From contig CM059975.1 of assembly GCA_030490835.1 (NCBI GenBank), positions 61,495,174 to 61,559,173 on the forward strand: 64,000 bases of DNA. Reading direction: 5' to 3'. Below the pieces are notes generated by a model. That model was not told the DNA's origin. It saw only the letters and a program-made list of their open reading frames with translations, and did no database searches. This DNA is from Annona cherimola (Eukaryota; Streptophyta; Magnoliopsida; Magnoliales; Annonaceae). The stretch's first letter is position 1. Every line of letters begins with the position of its first letter. The position numbers and the translations under genes are program-made. This document shows positions 42,922-57,000 of this stretch, piece by piece.

Positions 42922-44604
42922 TGTTGGTCCCGAGTCTATGACTATTACCCAAGAGGGGAGGGGTGAATTGGGTATTTTGAAATTTTCACTTAAATAGAAA
43001 TTTTTCCCTATTTAATTTAATCCCCTTTTTGAAACGAATGAATAATATGGAGAGAAATAAAGCAATAAAAGTAGAAATGCAAACCACAGTAGTAAGCAAA
43101 GATTTTATAACGGTTCGGGCAACCTCCCCTACTCCATTCTTCCTACCTCACACCCTTTGTGACTTGGGTTCCACTAATGTATTATCAAATACAGCTAGAG
43201 CAGCAGTTCTCTTCTAGATTCCAGCTCTAGGGGGCGTGTACAAATTACAACACAAGTAGGTGACGAGTCACACTCAAGCCACAACGCTACTTTGCTTTCA
43301 CTTGGTTCAAAACACCAATATCAAACCAAGTATCAGATACAAATATTGAATCAAATAAAGAAAACTACACTTTACAGATCGTGTAGGCAGGTTTTAGCTC
43401 GTGGAAGAACTTGTAGAAAAAAGATTTGATCAGTGATGTAGTATTCAGCAAGTTGGAGCTGAGTTCTTCACTTGAAACTTGTGTTGATCACTTAATGCTT
43501 GGAGAGGATGGTAGTTAGATCTCAGTAAAAAAATTTCTCTAACTTCTAGCATGTTCACTTCAATGCTCGTTTATAAGAGTGGAGTAAATTCGAACATTTG
43601 GTGGTAGGCAGTGCACATTTAATGCGCCAACGTTTGAATTTTTCGGACCGTTGCGACCCTAGTTGCATGTGGAGTTGACTTCAGATGCGACTTCACCTAA
43701 TTCGCAGACTGGAGTCGACTTCGGGTGCGACTTCGTTCTCCTGCAGTTTCAAGTTCCACTTCAAGTCGACTTGGTCCTGGACTTGACCCAAGTCGCAAGT
43801 GAAGTTGACTTTGGGTGCGACTTCACTTTCTGTATGCACTTGTTGGAACATGGAAAGTGATCTTGGTAGCTTGATCACATCTTGTTCTTCCATTGATATT
43901 CTTGAACTTGAAAGTTTGTACTTGGAACTCAACATATTCATCTTTTCTTGGAGGCTTGTCTTCATGCCTTGGACTTGGAATGATTTGATTTTCTTCAATT
44001 TATAATCCATAGATATAACCAAATGATTTTTCATTGAGTAAAATACAATCTTGAATGATTAGATTATGTAGATTTGCTTGTCTGAACTGTATATATCTTC
44101 ATCCTGACTCAAGTCGGATATCTTGGTCGACTTGGGTTCTAACTTCACTCTAGTCGCATGTGGAGTCGACCTGGGGATGCGACTTCACCCAAGTCGCACA
44201 TGGAGTCGACTTCAGTTGCGACTTCGCCTGTCTTGGTTCCCAAATTCAGCATTGGAAGGTTTGAGCATTTGAAGTCAATGGCGAAGTTGACTTGGGTCTG
44301 CAACTTCACCCAAGTAGCAGCGAGAGTCTACTTGGACTGCGACTTAACCTGTCTTGATTCCCAATTTCAGTGCTGGAAGGTTTTGCACCTTCTGAAGTTG
44401 ATCTTGAAGTCGACTTAGGTATCGACTTCACTCAAGTCGATGACTAAGTCAACTTGCTTTGCGACTTGGTCTGTTAGGTATTGAATTTTAAGTTCTTAGC
44501 CTTAAACCAATTTCAACAAATCACATTAGTACCCAAAATATTCTCAAATTGAGTTGTTAATCATCAAAACACAGATTGTGCTTAATTTTCCATTAATTCC
44601 AACA
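42922..44604 (-). mobile_element. 5' LTR of copia B
   Basis: Minus strand begins TGTTGGAATTAATGG (44604) and ends GGGACCAACA (42922); 1683 bp. Palindromic AGTCGACT words fill U3 (43670-43810 and 44110-44470). A TATA-like CTTATAAA is at 43570-43577. Diverged from the copia A LTRs outside conserved blocks. The 3' LTR is lost. Confidence 0.9.
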
Positions 44605-44984
44605 GTGTTTATATAGAGGTGAATAGTGCACATGAACAATGCGTAATAGTATGCATATGAACAGTTGTGCATGAACAGTTGCGCGTGAACAATACCACAC
44701 ATGAACAGGAACTGCGTATGTATAGTGCCTTACTGTAAATGTAGTTTTGATTCAAATATAAGTCTTGGATTTACAATTTACTTCCGCTTTCATCGAGGCT
44801 TGTCAATTAGTCCATGTCCTATATCGAAATTGCATGTATTCCTCCTGTTTTATACGAATCAGTCAATCATGAGTGTTTTATGCTTTGTAAAGCTAAATCA
44901 ATCAAAATATGATTTAAAGTATCTTAAACACTCAAATTCTTCTCAATTAGTAATCAAAATTCATAATATAAATGTGACTTAACA
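44605..44984 (-). mobile_element. U3 part of an Athila-like LTR, interrupted by copia B
   Basis: On the minus strand it begins TGTTAAGTCACATTT directly after a PPT and ends at the copia B insertion. It contains CTGTTCA words (44610-44710) and a TATA box, CTCTATATAAAC, at 44606-44617. Copia B inserted right beside this promoter. It belongs to the pol at 46734-49820. Confidence 0.7.
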
Positions 44985-46733
44985 AATACCCCTACACTTG
45001 AACCTTTGCTTGTCCTTGAGCAAATACGAAATAATCAAATCACAGAATTTCAAGAATTGGCCTTTCAAAAACTTTGAGAAAAAAATAAATATAAGTGATC
45101 ATCAAAACTAGTGAGGATTTTGAATAAAAGACTTTGAAATAGAGCTCTTGTCAAAATATCAATCAAAAATTCCCTTTTCATTAGATTAATATTGTACACC
45201 CTTATTGCCGTTTCTACTTTCAATAATTAAGAGTTCAAAAATTCATACAATATAAACTCCTAATTATAAAAAAATCCTCCTCTTTTATCTGTTTATTTAA
45301 TGCACACATTCAACAATTCAAGTAATGGTAATGATACAGAAAAATATCAGTCAAATTACTTGATATACATCTCATTAAAGTCTTGCATCCAAAATTCCTC
45401 TACCAACTCAATCAACTAGTACATAGGATCATAAGGATTTTGTGTGACATTGGTTAGGTTTAGTACAAGAAATAAAATTTTAAACATTGAACCGTCTCCA
45501 TATTAATTTGAGCCTCATTTTGCAGCAGGAAATAATGTTACCCCCACACTTAGTGCTTTCATTCTCTTTTAAGCTTGTTCTTACCCTTAGTTTAACATGG
45601 TTTAATATGAAATTTTTTTCAATCCAAGTCCAATAATAATTTCCCTCACCATATTTCAGGATATATAGGAAAATCTCTTTTTTTATAAATAACTCACTTC
45701 ACCATATTTCAAGTTATATAGGGAGTCATTTTCATTATTCGCATAAGCCAGGAGGTCAAACCTTATTCCCATTTTACTTTTCAACTTAAAATTCAATTTC
45801 AAAGTTGGTTCAACTAAGTGGAAATTGAGGTTTAAAAAAAGAAAATTTAAGTTCAAGTTTAATAAGGGTAAACAACTATTATACTCTCAAAGATAGGCTC
45901 ATCAGGAAAAAATGCCTTAATCATGTCTATTAATAGGTTAAATTGAGTTTTAGCTTTAGAAATTCTTCAACTAGAACAAGATTTTCTTGTATAGTGATAA
46001 AACTACATTTCATATTGTGTATATTAGAAAAAAACCTTTGATAAATTAGAGAGTATTACTTTGATTTTGAAAGAAAACATAATTGGTATCTCAGTATATC
46101 AGTTTAATCAAGTGATTTAGGACAAAAAATTTAATTATTTTCAACAAGTACATGTTCAAAAACATATTTAATATCTCGTTAGGATTCAGTTATTTGCATA
46201 ACTCAAAGATTTTGAAATTTCAAGTTTGGTATGCTTATAGGACTTACAAGAGTTCAAAGTGGGGTCTCAATTAGTTCAAAGTTCAAAATCGTGCAAGAAT
46301 TATCAAAAATTTTGAATGTTTTTTCAAAATGTGACAAAATTATAATCATTAGGGTAATCATCGAGGTAGTGAGAGGAATTTTTTAAAGAAAATAATGCAA
46401 TGCATTTAGCCCACACTTGAAATTGACATTGTCCTTAATGTAAATCATACTATCAAAATAATATATCAAAATAAAGGGAGTAGATGTAAAAGATGAGAGA
46501 TGTTAACTTCCTTGTTTTGGCGAGTTGAACCGAATTTCCATCCCATGCTGCTTCCTGCCCAAGTAGGCTCTGAAAAGTAACAATAAAGCTATAAACTAAA
46601 AAGTATCAAAATTCTAAAATAAAAGAAACTAAAAGAAAAACTAAAACTAAGACTCCCATGAAATGAAAAGAAAATTCTTGGGTTGTCTCCCAAGAAGCGC
46701 TTAGTATAAATTCATCGGCCTGACTTCGTATTC
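44985..46733 (-). other. 3' non-coding region of the Athila-like element
   Basis: No ORF. On the minus strand in order: hairpin (46677-46694), two CCTGAAATATGGTGAGGG-type motifs (45698-45720 and 45643-45664), a PPT-like AAGTGTGGGGG (near 45540), hairpin TTTGCT/AGCAAA (45005-45024), then the PPT GTTCAAGTGTAGGGG at the LTR edge. The order nearly matches the element at 14649-24324. Confidence 0.75.
46677..46694 (-). other. Hairpin after pol
   Basis: CTTGGG/CCCAAG with loop AGACAA on the RNA-sense strand, about 40 bp after the pol stop. Counterpart of GTTGGG/CCCAAC at 20061-20078; the outermost pair is C-G here and G-C there. Confidence 0.8.
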
Positions 46734-49700
46734 TCAATTTGGTGATGTGATTTCAGAGAAGGAGTAGATGGCTCCTGTTGGAATTTGGTCTCCTGTGAAA
46801 TAAGGTTTGAGGCGCTGCCGATTAACTTTGAATACTCCAGTCTTCTCGCTCTAGATTTCAACAGCTCCATCAGGAAACATTTGTAGTACTTTGAAAGGAC
46901 CCAACCATCTTGACTTCAATTTTTTTGTAAACAATTTAAAACGAGAGTTAAATAGCAAAACTAAGTCATTTACTTTGATTACCTTCTATTAGATGTATTT
47001 GTCGTGCCAGAATTTTATCTTTTCCTTATACATTCTTGAATTCTCATAAGCATCAAGTTGTAACAGACGCTTTTCTCCTATAGATGTTAGATCAAAATTT
47101 AAAAATTTGATTGCCAGTATGCTTTGTGCTCCAACTCAATAAGCAGGTGGCATGATTTTTCATAGACCAGTCAAAAAGGTGTTGTCTCAATCTGTGTTTT
47201 GAATGTAATGTGGTATGCCCAAAGAGCATCATCGAGTTGCCTTGACCAATCTCATCGTAACTGGGATACCGTCTTCTCAAGTATGTGTTTAATCTTGTGG
47301 TTCGAGACTTCAGCCTGGCCACTCATTTGTGAGTGATATGGGGTGGCAATCTTATGTGTGACCCCATATTTCTTGAGTAGTTACTCCATTTACTTATTAC
47401 AGAAGTGGGTTCCTCTGTCGCTTATGATTGCTCATGGTATGCCAAATCTGGTAAAATGTTGTGTTTCAAGAATTTGGCACCCACCTATGAGTCATTTTTC
47501 GGATTAGCAATCACCTCCACCCATCTAGTTACGTAGTCGACCGCAAGAAATATGTACTATTTGTTGAATGAAGATGGGAAAGGTCCCATGAATCTCATGC
47601 CACAGACATTGAACGGTTCAACCTCGAGAATGTTCGTGAATGACATCTCGTTCTTCTTTGAGATATTTCCTATTCTTTGGCACTTGTCACATGTTAGTGT
47701 AAAAGATTAAGCATCTTTGAATAAAGTGGGCCAAAAAAATCTGATTGCGGGACTTTTGCTGCAGTTTTGGTGGGACCTTTGTGTCTACCGTATGTTGAAC
47801 AGTGCCAGTGGTAAAGAATGCTTTGGATTTTCTCATTTGGTATACATCGGCAAATCAGACCATTGCCGCATCTCTTGTATAGTACTGGTCCTCCTAGATG
47901 TAGTATTTTACGTTCGCCATGAATCTCTTTTTCTGTTGATAACTAAAATCGGGTAGAATTTCTTTGCAGACTAAGTAATTAAAAATGCCTCCATACCAGG
48001 GCATTGGCGCTTCCTTGAGTGTAAGCAGACACTTGTTGGGACAGTCCTCATTAATCTGCTCATCTTTGGTCAGATCGGTCACCTCAGTTGATGGTAGTCT
48101 AGACAGATGATCAGCTACCATATTCTCTGTGCCTTTCTTATCTCAAATTTCAAGGTCAAATTATTGTAATAATAGAATCCAGTGAATCAACCTCGGTTTG
48201 ACATCTTTCTTGGTGAGCAGATAGCGAATGACTGCATGGTCTGTGTAGACAATCACCTTTGACTCTACAAGATAGGAACAAAATTTATTAATAGTGAACA
48301 CAACAGCTAGCAATTTCTTTTCAGTGGTTGCATAGTTGACTTGAGCATCATCCAGGGTTTTGCTTGCATAATAGATCACCACTAGCTTGTTGTCCTTCCG
48401 TTGACACAGAACTGCCCCAACTGCATGGTCACTAACATCACACATGATCTCAAATGCTGGGCTCCAGTCAGGGGTTTGTATAATTGGGGCAGTGGTCAAA
48501 GCTTCTTTTAACCTGCAAAATGACTTCAGATAGTCATAAAAAAATTGAATTTTACATCTTGATTTAGCAGGTTAGTCAATAGTTTAGCAATTTTAGAAAA
48601 AATTTTCATAAAACGTCGATAGAAAGGTGTGTCCTAAAAAACCTCGAATTCCTTTGACTAAATTAGGTAGTGGTAGTTTTTCAATGAATTTTTTTTTCAC
48701 TTGGTCAACCTCAATACCTCTGATTGAAACTAAATGACCTAGTACAATTCCTTTCTGTACCATGAAATGACACTTTTTCCAATTCAAAACCAAGTTAGTT
48801 TCTTTTCACCTTTGTAAAACTTTAGACAGGTTAGATAAGCATGACTCAAAAGTAGAGCTATAAACAGAAAAATCATCTATAAATACTTCCATTATTTTTT
48901 CAATGTAATCAGAAAATATGGCCATCATGCATCGTTGAAAAGTGGTAGGTGCATTGCAAAGACCAAAAGGCATGCATCTATATGCAAAAGTGCCATATGG
49001 ATAGGTGAAAGTGGTTTTCTCTTGATCCTGTGGGTGAATAGGAATCTAAAAGTAACCAGAGTAGCCATCAAAATAGCAAAAGTAAGAGTGATTGACAAGT
49101 CCTTTCGGGTAATAATGTTTAGTTTGTGACAATCGATGCACATTCGTCAACCTGCGATCGTCCTAGTGGGTATAAGTTTATTTTTATCATTTTTTACGAC
49201 AGTCATACTGCCTTTCTTGGGTATCACATGTACTGGGTTACCCAACTACTATCAGAAATAGGATAAATGATTTCAGCATCAAGAAATTTTAAAATTTTCT
49301 TTTTCACCACTTCTTTCATGTTTAGATTCAGACGCTTTTGAGGTTCAATGCTTGTCTTGCAGTTCTCCTCAATGAGAATCCTGTGTATACATAGATAAGG
49401 ACTAATACTAAGTAGGTCATTAATGCAGTAGCCAATTGCCTTCTTATGTTTTCTTAATTCAGTTAACATTTCAGCAGATTGGGATTCGAAAAGATTTGCA
49501 TTGATTATGACTGAATAAGTAGCATTTGGGCCAACAAAATGCATACCCGAGATTTTTAGGAAGAGGTTTGAGTTCGACCTTTGGGCTTCTTCCTTTGGTT
49601 TCGTTGAGGATAGAGGGTTGGCATCCATGTCCAGTTTCTTAGGAGTTGAGATGGCAGCAGGTGAGATAGGAGGGTTTCCATCTAAGATAGCTGCGCAAGC

Positions 49701-49820
49701 AGAAAGTTTAAAGTTATCATTTTTAATAGTTGCACCCTGATTGTACATACCTCTATTAGGTCATCTTTTTCTTCTATCGGCAAAGGGTCAATGACATCGA
49801 CTCGCAGGTAGGAGTTATCA
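46734..49820 (-). pseudogene. Athila-like pol (RT-RNase H-integrase), heavily mutated
   Basis: Right to left: linker and RT start (49748-49224; LNMKEVVKKKILKFLDAEI, then YPISDSSWV), RT core (MPFGLCNAPTTFQ near 48960 and FIDD near 48870, the YXDD box), RNase H ([28 protein letters not shown]; 48499-48161), and integrase (DYVTRW near 47540, SDRGTHF near 47420, E in the third block near 47310). The C-terminal tail (FKVNRQRLKPYF) ends at 46734. Many stops and frameshifts, including a TGA just after the FIDD block. Gag and protease are missing because a Tekay-like LTR begins at 49821. The LTR type differs from the Athila copy at 5786-9143, and the orientation excludes them being two halves of one element. 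Confidence 0.88.
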
Positions 49821-50658
49821 TGTGAAACTCCAATCTTAGACATGTATAAAACCCTGGGGTTGTAAATCCTAAGTAATGTATTAATGAAATATATATTCAT
49901 GAGTATGAAAATATGTGGGAATAGAGGTTAAAATAATTATAAAATTCGGATAAATAGTGCACATGAATACTGCACATAAATAGTGCACGTGAATAGTAAC
50001 CCTGAGATTTAGACACATGATTAAGAGTTAATCACTTGGATTAACTTAATCACAAAAAGACGAAATAGGAGATTTAATCACTACAGGACGAAATAGCAAT
50101 ACTTTTTGATATTTTAATGGAATTTCGGATTTTAGTGAAAATTTTGGAGAAAATAGAAAAAAATTCATAAATTGCAATCCGGACGTCGAATTGAAGTGAA
50201 TTTTTTTATGAATGGCCAAAATATTATGATGATCATGATAAATGGTTTAAGATTTGAAAAAAATCATGAATCAAAGGTCAAGATGAAATGTCGTTTGGAG
50301 ATCAAGTAGCCCACTTTTTCATTTATTATAAATCGACTTTTGTGTTATTTTATTAATTAAAAAGAAAAATAATTAAATGAGGAGCAGCTTGGGCGTGGAT
50401 GAGCTTGGACTTTGGGAGCCAAATCCAATGGCCCACAATTAATCTTATCATGTAATCAACGGTTGAGATTAATTTGTTTAAAAATAATTAATTTTAATTA
50501 ATTAAAAAAATCAATAAATAGGGCTGCTATAGGGGATCTTGAGCTGTTTTAGGGTGGCTGCACATGTCTCAATTCACCTTTTGGAAATTAGAAAAAAATA
50601 TTTACAATTTAATACCTTGAGCAAGGGGGTAAATTGCAATTTCATAAAAATCAAATAC

Positions 50659-50667
50659 TATAAATAG
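50659..50667 (+). promoter_or_regulatory. TATA box of the Tekay-like LTR
   Basis: TATAAATAG before GGGGATGCATGG; conserved in position with the minus-strand copy at 62149. Confidence 0.65.
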
Positions 50668-51287
50668 GGGATGCATGGGACGTCCAAGGGCACACCATTC
50701 AGCTCAAGATTGAGAAATTCAAGCCTTTCCCACCCCCAAATTCGTTTCTAAGAGAGAAAAGGCAAGTAGGAGGAGAATTTATCTACTTCAGGTAAGTGAA
50801 TTCTATCCGAATTTCTTTTAGATATTAAGTAGGGTAAAATCATGCTTAGATAATGCCTAAGCATGAGAAAATAAGTATGGTTATAATGCTTAATTGGAAT
50901 TATGCCAAAACATAAAAAATTTGGAGCAAAGATAGAGCATTCGGGAAGATAGCATATGATATATGTAAATAATGCTCCAATATTGATAAATGATGATTTG
51001 GGATGAATGATTATGATAATTATGATGTTGGAATGATGATATATTAATCTCATCATTTTTGGAATTAAGGATTATGCTTAAGTGAAATTATGTTGATTTT
51101 TAGTATATGGAGAAAATGATTTATTTAGAAAAGTTAATGACGATAAATTCAAAATTCATGAATTTTTCCATGATGTACTAACTAAGAGCTATGTCATGGT
51201 ATTTTTTATTTTTAGAAAAAATGTCAATTTTTGGAACCCATGAACAGTAACCCATGTTGCTGTGAACAGTAACCTCGGGGTGAATAG

Positions 51288-52837
51288 TGTTGGTCTCGAG
51301 TTAATGGCAAATACCCAAGAGGGGAGGGGTGAATTGGGTAATTAAAATTTTTCAACTTTAAACAGAAACTTTACCCCGGTTTAGTTTAATCCCCTTCAAT
51401 GAAACAAAAGGAAAGCAATAAGATAATAAGAGCTGAAATAAATTAATGGACAAGATTTATAGTGGTTCGGGCAACCTTCCCTACTCCACTCTTCCAAGCT
51501 CACACCTCTTGTGACTTGGGTTCCACTATGTATTTCACAAATACAATTAGAGTCACTGCTCTCTTCTAGATTTCAGCTCTAGGGGGCATCAACAACTCAC
51601 AGCACAAGTAGGTGACGAGTTCCACTCCAGTCACGCACTACTTTGCTTACACTTGATTTAGTTACCCAAACTAAATCAAGTTCAATACAACAAGAAAGTA
51701 TAAAAGAAAGTTTTTACACGTTACTAGTGTGTAGAGGCAGATTTGGCGCAGAGAAGAACTTGTAAAGCAGTCTGAAAGATTCAAAGAGCAGCTTTTGGCA
51801 GTTTGAAAGCAAGGTTCTTCTTCTAGATGTTGGCTTGATCACTTAATGCTCTTAGAGATGAGAGTTGTGCTCAATCAATGATGTTTCAGCTACCCTCCAC
51901 TTTCATATTGAATGCCTTATATAAATGGCGAGGGAATCTGAACGTTTGGAAGTAGGTGGCGCGCATTTAATGCGCCAACGTTCAAAAAATTTCCGACCAC
52001 CGCGACCCAAGTCGCAGGTGAAGTCGACTTCGGGTGCGACTTCGGCTTTCCGCAAAGACTTCAAGTTCCATTCTGGGTCGACTTGGTCTTGAACTTGACC
52101 CAAGTCGCAGGTGAAGTCGACTTCGGGTGCAACTTCACTTTCTGTGCTTGCTTGATGAACTTGAACTTCTTTGAAATGATTTTTCTTGCTTAATTTCTTC
52201 ATGTTTAATTGTCCTTCCCTTGATTTGCATCATTTAAAGTTCAGTATATTCACTTTGCATAAAATCCTTTAACTTCATGTTTCGGAATCTTGAATACTTG
52301 GATCATGGAGTGTATGAAATGTCTAATTGATAGTTCTTGATTTGAATTGATGAATCCATTCATCTTTACTTGCTTTAAACTTGATTTGATCTTCATTTGT
52401 TCTAAATTGAATGATTGGGTCTACTTGGTCTTTAATTTTACTCAAGTCGAGCATTGAGTCGACTTGGTTTGCAACTTAGCTCTTCAAAATGCGTGCTATT
52501 AGTCTGAAGTTGAAGCTGGAGTCGACTTGGTCTGCGACTTCGCCGAAGTCGCATGCGAAGTCGACTTCGTTTGCAACTTCGGCAGCTTTGCTCCCCGATT
52601 TCAACGTTGGACGAAAATGACGTTTTGAAGTCGCTTCTAGAGTCGACTTGAGGATCGACTTGGCCTAAGTCGATGCTTAAGTTGACTTGGGGATCGACTT
52701 TACCTGTCATGCTTCATTTTCTTCATTTTTATATCCTTTAATCATCTTCACAAACGTGTTAGTAACCAAAACTTACTCAAATTGATTTGTTAATCATCAA
52801 AACATAGACTTGGCTTATTTTCCACATGTTTCCAACA
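51288..52837 (-). mobile_element. Copia solo LTR in the Tekay-like LTR
   Basis: Plus-strand borders TGTTGGTCTCG and TTTCCAACA, 1550 bp. Flanks AATAG and AACAG are a 5-bp duplication with one change. Minus-strand orientation: TTTATATAA at 51917-51925 is a TATA candidate. AGTCGACT palindromes lie at 52010-52130 and 52440-52710. No internal sequence. Confidence 0.9.
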
Positions 52838-54004
52838 AACAGTAAACGTGAACAGTACCCATGAACAGTGATCGTGAACATTGATGATAAACAGAACCCA
52901 TGAATAGTGATCGTGAATAGTGATGATGAACAGTAATCTGCTACATTAATTTGCTACAGTAGCTATGAACAGAAAACAACGTGATTTTGGGGAAAAAATA
53001 GATATTTATTTTTATATTTTATAAGGATATATGGATGGAATGTTTAAAGGATTTATGGATAAAAATCCTTATAAGGAGATAATGATCAAATATCTTTATA
53101 AGATTAACCTCTATAGAAATGAGGTAATGAATGATTATAAAGCATGCATGGGAAGAAAGACCTAAATTTTGGAATTTTATGTGAACAAGGAGGCAAACAC
53201 GCAAGAGTGTCCAGAGATGATTATGGAATCAAATGATAAATGGCAAGTGCAATCCATATGGATGAATGATTAAAATGAATTGTGGGTTGGAAAACTATAT
53301 GTGTGCAAGCAAATGAAAATGTTATGAATGCAATGTCATTCTTATGTATAGGTAAAGGCAAAGAAAAGATTGAGTAAAGATCAAGGCAAGCAAGGTAAGC
53401 AAGCAATTTTCTAAATACTTCTTGTTTCTGGATTTGCAAAGGTATGATTTAAACTCTTATTAATGTGTTTAAGGATGACCATTCCTTTATCTCATTTTGC
53501 AATGAAATGATATTTTTCTAACTGATTTCTATAATACTTTCTCCAGTATTCTTGGCAAATGATGATACATGAATTTGTGAATGAAAAATTATGCCGGCAT
53601 GTCATGGCAAGTATCATGTTTATGAAAAGTTCATGTGCACAAAGCATGAGGTCCACCTGAAGGCAGTAAGAGGACCGAGGTCCCCCTTGGGTGTGGCCAA
53701 GTCGCTAAGAAGAGGGCCGAGGGCCGGCGGCGCCTCCCTGAGTGGGAGAGAGGAATGAGTCGAACGGTTGCCTAGCTAGCTTCTGTCCAACGATATTATG
53801 TTTCAAAATGATGCACTGCATTACACTGCCCATGGTGTTTCAATGAAAAAGGTTTTCATCCTATTGATAGTTGATCACTTGATAAGCGTCTTCAATTAAA
53901 ATGGAAGGAAATGCTTTTATGCAAAGTTAGCGTTCAAAATGAATTGCCTAAAAACTATAGCTTGCTTATTGAGTTTTGACTCATATTTTGTTTTCCAAAT
54001 CCAC

Positions 54005-57000
54005 TGTGGCACCCCGACCCGAGGCGCCTAGAAGCCTTACTCTAGGATCTTATATATTAGTAAACGTGACTCAGGATTGTTGCCCTGATCGCGCGGTGGG
54101 TATTTAATTGGATCTTGTCCAAATTCTTTTCTTTCATCACATGTAAACACATACTTAATCTCAAATTTCAATTATCATTGATGACATTCATACTTGTTTT
54201 TCTACAAAATAGGTTACTTTAACCTAATCATTTCATACATATAAACTATGAAACTATGCAAATCAACATGTCGTCACTTTTTCTTCATATCATCCTTTCC
54301 TTTTCCATCATGTCTTGTGTTGTACCTGTCTATGGTTTGAAAAGCAAAATGTGAGTCGAAACTCAGTAAGCAAGCATTTTTCCATTTAAATGCATTTCTC
54401 CCGTTCAATAGTAGACACTTATCAAGTGATCTACTATCAATCAGTGGAAACCTTTTCATAAAACCTTTTATATTTCATACCAAAAACATATGCTTGTAAA
54501 ACTTTACCTGTACGGACATATTTTATGTCCTAAGATATTTTTCATAAAACTTCGTTTCTCCAAGGACATTCTCATGTCCATAAAACTTTTTTAAAACAAG
54601 CATATGCATCATGCATGACGTTTTTGTCCGTCTGGCAGATGACACTTACCAAGTGATCATCCTTCCTCTTAGGAGAGAAACCATCTCAATTGATAACTCG
54701 CGAGTCAGGTAGTTATCCGTGTCCTTATCCCATTTCAAGGAGGGTGCTGCCGGCATTTCGCCTTTTGAAGAGACTTGGCCTATGTAGAGGGGGCCCATCT
54801 TGCAAACGCGTCTAGTCTGCATATCCTCTACAGTAGACCTAGTACATAACTCATGTGCACATTCCTTTCTCCACATTCTTATGCTAGCATGCTTTTTATA
54901 AAATTCCACAAACTCTAGTCTATGACTTTTCCTTTTCAAAATTTGATGCTAGCATATCATTTCAAAATAGTACAGACCTCGGCCTGTATTCCCTTTTCTA
55001 ACTTGAAAACTTGGCACAACCCAAGTTAACAAGTTAATAAAAATATTTTGTATGGATGACCAACCTTAAATAATTTTGAAAATATTTAAATAACACATTT
55101 CTAAATCATTTAAAATATTTGAAGGAAATGTTTGAGAAATAGTAATTTCAAAATTTTGCTAGAATATTTTTAAATAATTTTTTAGCTGTAAAATAATTTC
55201 GAAAACATTTTAATATCTAAAGAGAAAAGATTTTGCAAACGCTTTTCTTCCCATTTCTGGGTTTTTTCATGAACAAAGGATATACCAATGCATAGTTCAT
55301 TTTTTTATATAGTATCATATTCTTTGTCTACATAACACATGGGTTACTTCTATATGAAGGTAAGCTTGTATGATCCGTTGGTCATTACTTTAAAAAACTT
55401 CATTTAAATCGATTATCGGTTGGCCTTCCTTAAATCCGCTTCAAAACATTTTAATAAATCATTTTAAATTCATTCGATAAAACCAAATATTATTTGGAAA
55501 TCAAGATTTTCTTTTCTCTATCATAATGCAACCATTTCCACATTTCTCCTCATTTTCATAAGGATTTGCTTATGATAAAGCAATTCCCACATATCCCAAC
55601 ATTTTTACTTACTTCCGTAAGGATTTGCTTATGATAAAGCAGTTCCGACATATTCCATGGTTGCAATATAAAAACATATAAAATCGTTTTCAAAAAGTTT
55701 GCTTGCTTACCTTTACTTTCCTTTCATCTGACTCCTTTATCCTTTCCTTTCCTTTTCCTATACAAGTGAAAAGGATATACATATTTTATGATACATGAGT
55801 CATATTCATTTATGACCTTATTTTTCTTCATAATTTCTTATAGAGGTTAACCTTAAAAATACTTGATCATTATTTCCTTATATAGATTTTTATCCATAAA
55901 TCCTTAAAAATTTCATCCATAAATCCTTATAAAATATAAAAATAAATCTCAATTCTTTCCAAAATCACGTTGTTTACTGTTCATAATTAATATTCAAAAT
56001 TACTGTAGTAGGTACTGTTAATGGCACTGTTTACGATTACTGTTCATCCGGATTACTGTTCACAGCTAGTTGGGTACTGTTCATGGGTTCCAAAAATAAA
56101 AAATACCATGACGTAGCTCTTAGTAGGTATATCATGGAAAAATTCATGAATTTAACTTGGCTAAATAAATCATTTTCTCTATATACTAAAAATTCAACAT
56201 AATTTCACTTAAGCATAATTCTTAAATCCAAAAATCATGAGATTAATATAGAATCTTTCCAACATCATAATTATCATAAACATTCATCCCAAATCATCAT
56301 TTAGCAATATTGGAGCATTATTTGCACATTTTATACATGATTTTCCCGAAAGCTCTATCTTTGCTCCAAATTTTCGATGTTTAGGCATAATTCCATTTGG
56401 GCATTATAACTATACTTATTTTCTCATGCTTAGGCATTATCTAAGTATGATTTTACCCTACTTATCATCCAAAAGAAATTTGAGAAGAATTCACTCACCT
56501 TAAGTGAAGATATCCTCCTTCTCTTCTTCCTTTCTCTCTCTATCCTTCTCTCCTCTCCTCTCCTCCTCAAGGCTTGAACGTGTGGGTGGGGGTTGGAAAT
56601 GCTCAAATGAGTTGGGTTTGTGTGCTTTGGTTGTTCACCCCATGCCCCTATTCATAGTCTTGCATTTTTCACATATTTACAATCTACCCCCTCTTGCTAC
56701 AAGTACTAAATTCTAAATATTTTTTTCAAATCCCATGCAATATTTTTAGCTTTGTGCAGCCCCCTAGATACCTTTCATGCCCCCTAGCTAATCCCTATTT
56801 ATTTAATGATTTTCGATTTATTAAAATTAATTTTTTTAAGCTAATTCATCTTAAAACATTGATTTTAGGATAAGATTGATTTTGGAATTTTGGGCCAAAG
56901 TCAAGCATCCCCCACGACCAAGAAGCCATTTGGATTTGTCCAATTTTTCATTAATTATTTGATTAATTAAAATTAACCCCAAAAGTCAAGTATAATTAAT

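Noticed and set aside
5786..49820. Athila gag (5786-9143) and Athila-like pol (46734-49820) as halves of one element
   Set aside because: Both are on the minus strand, but gag with its 5' LTR lies left of pol, the reverse of the required order, and their LTR starts differ.
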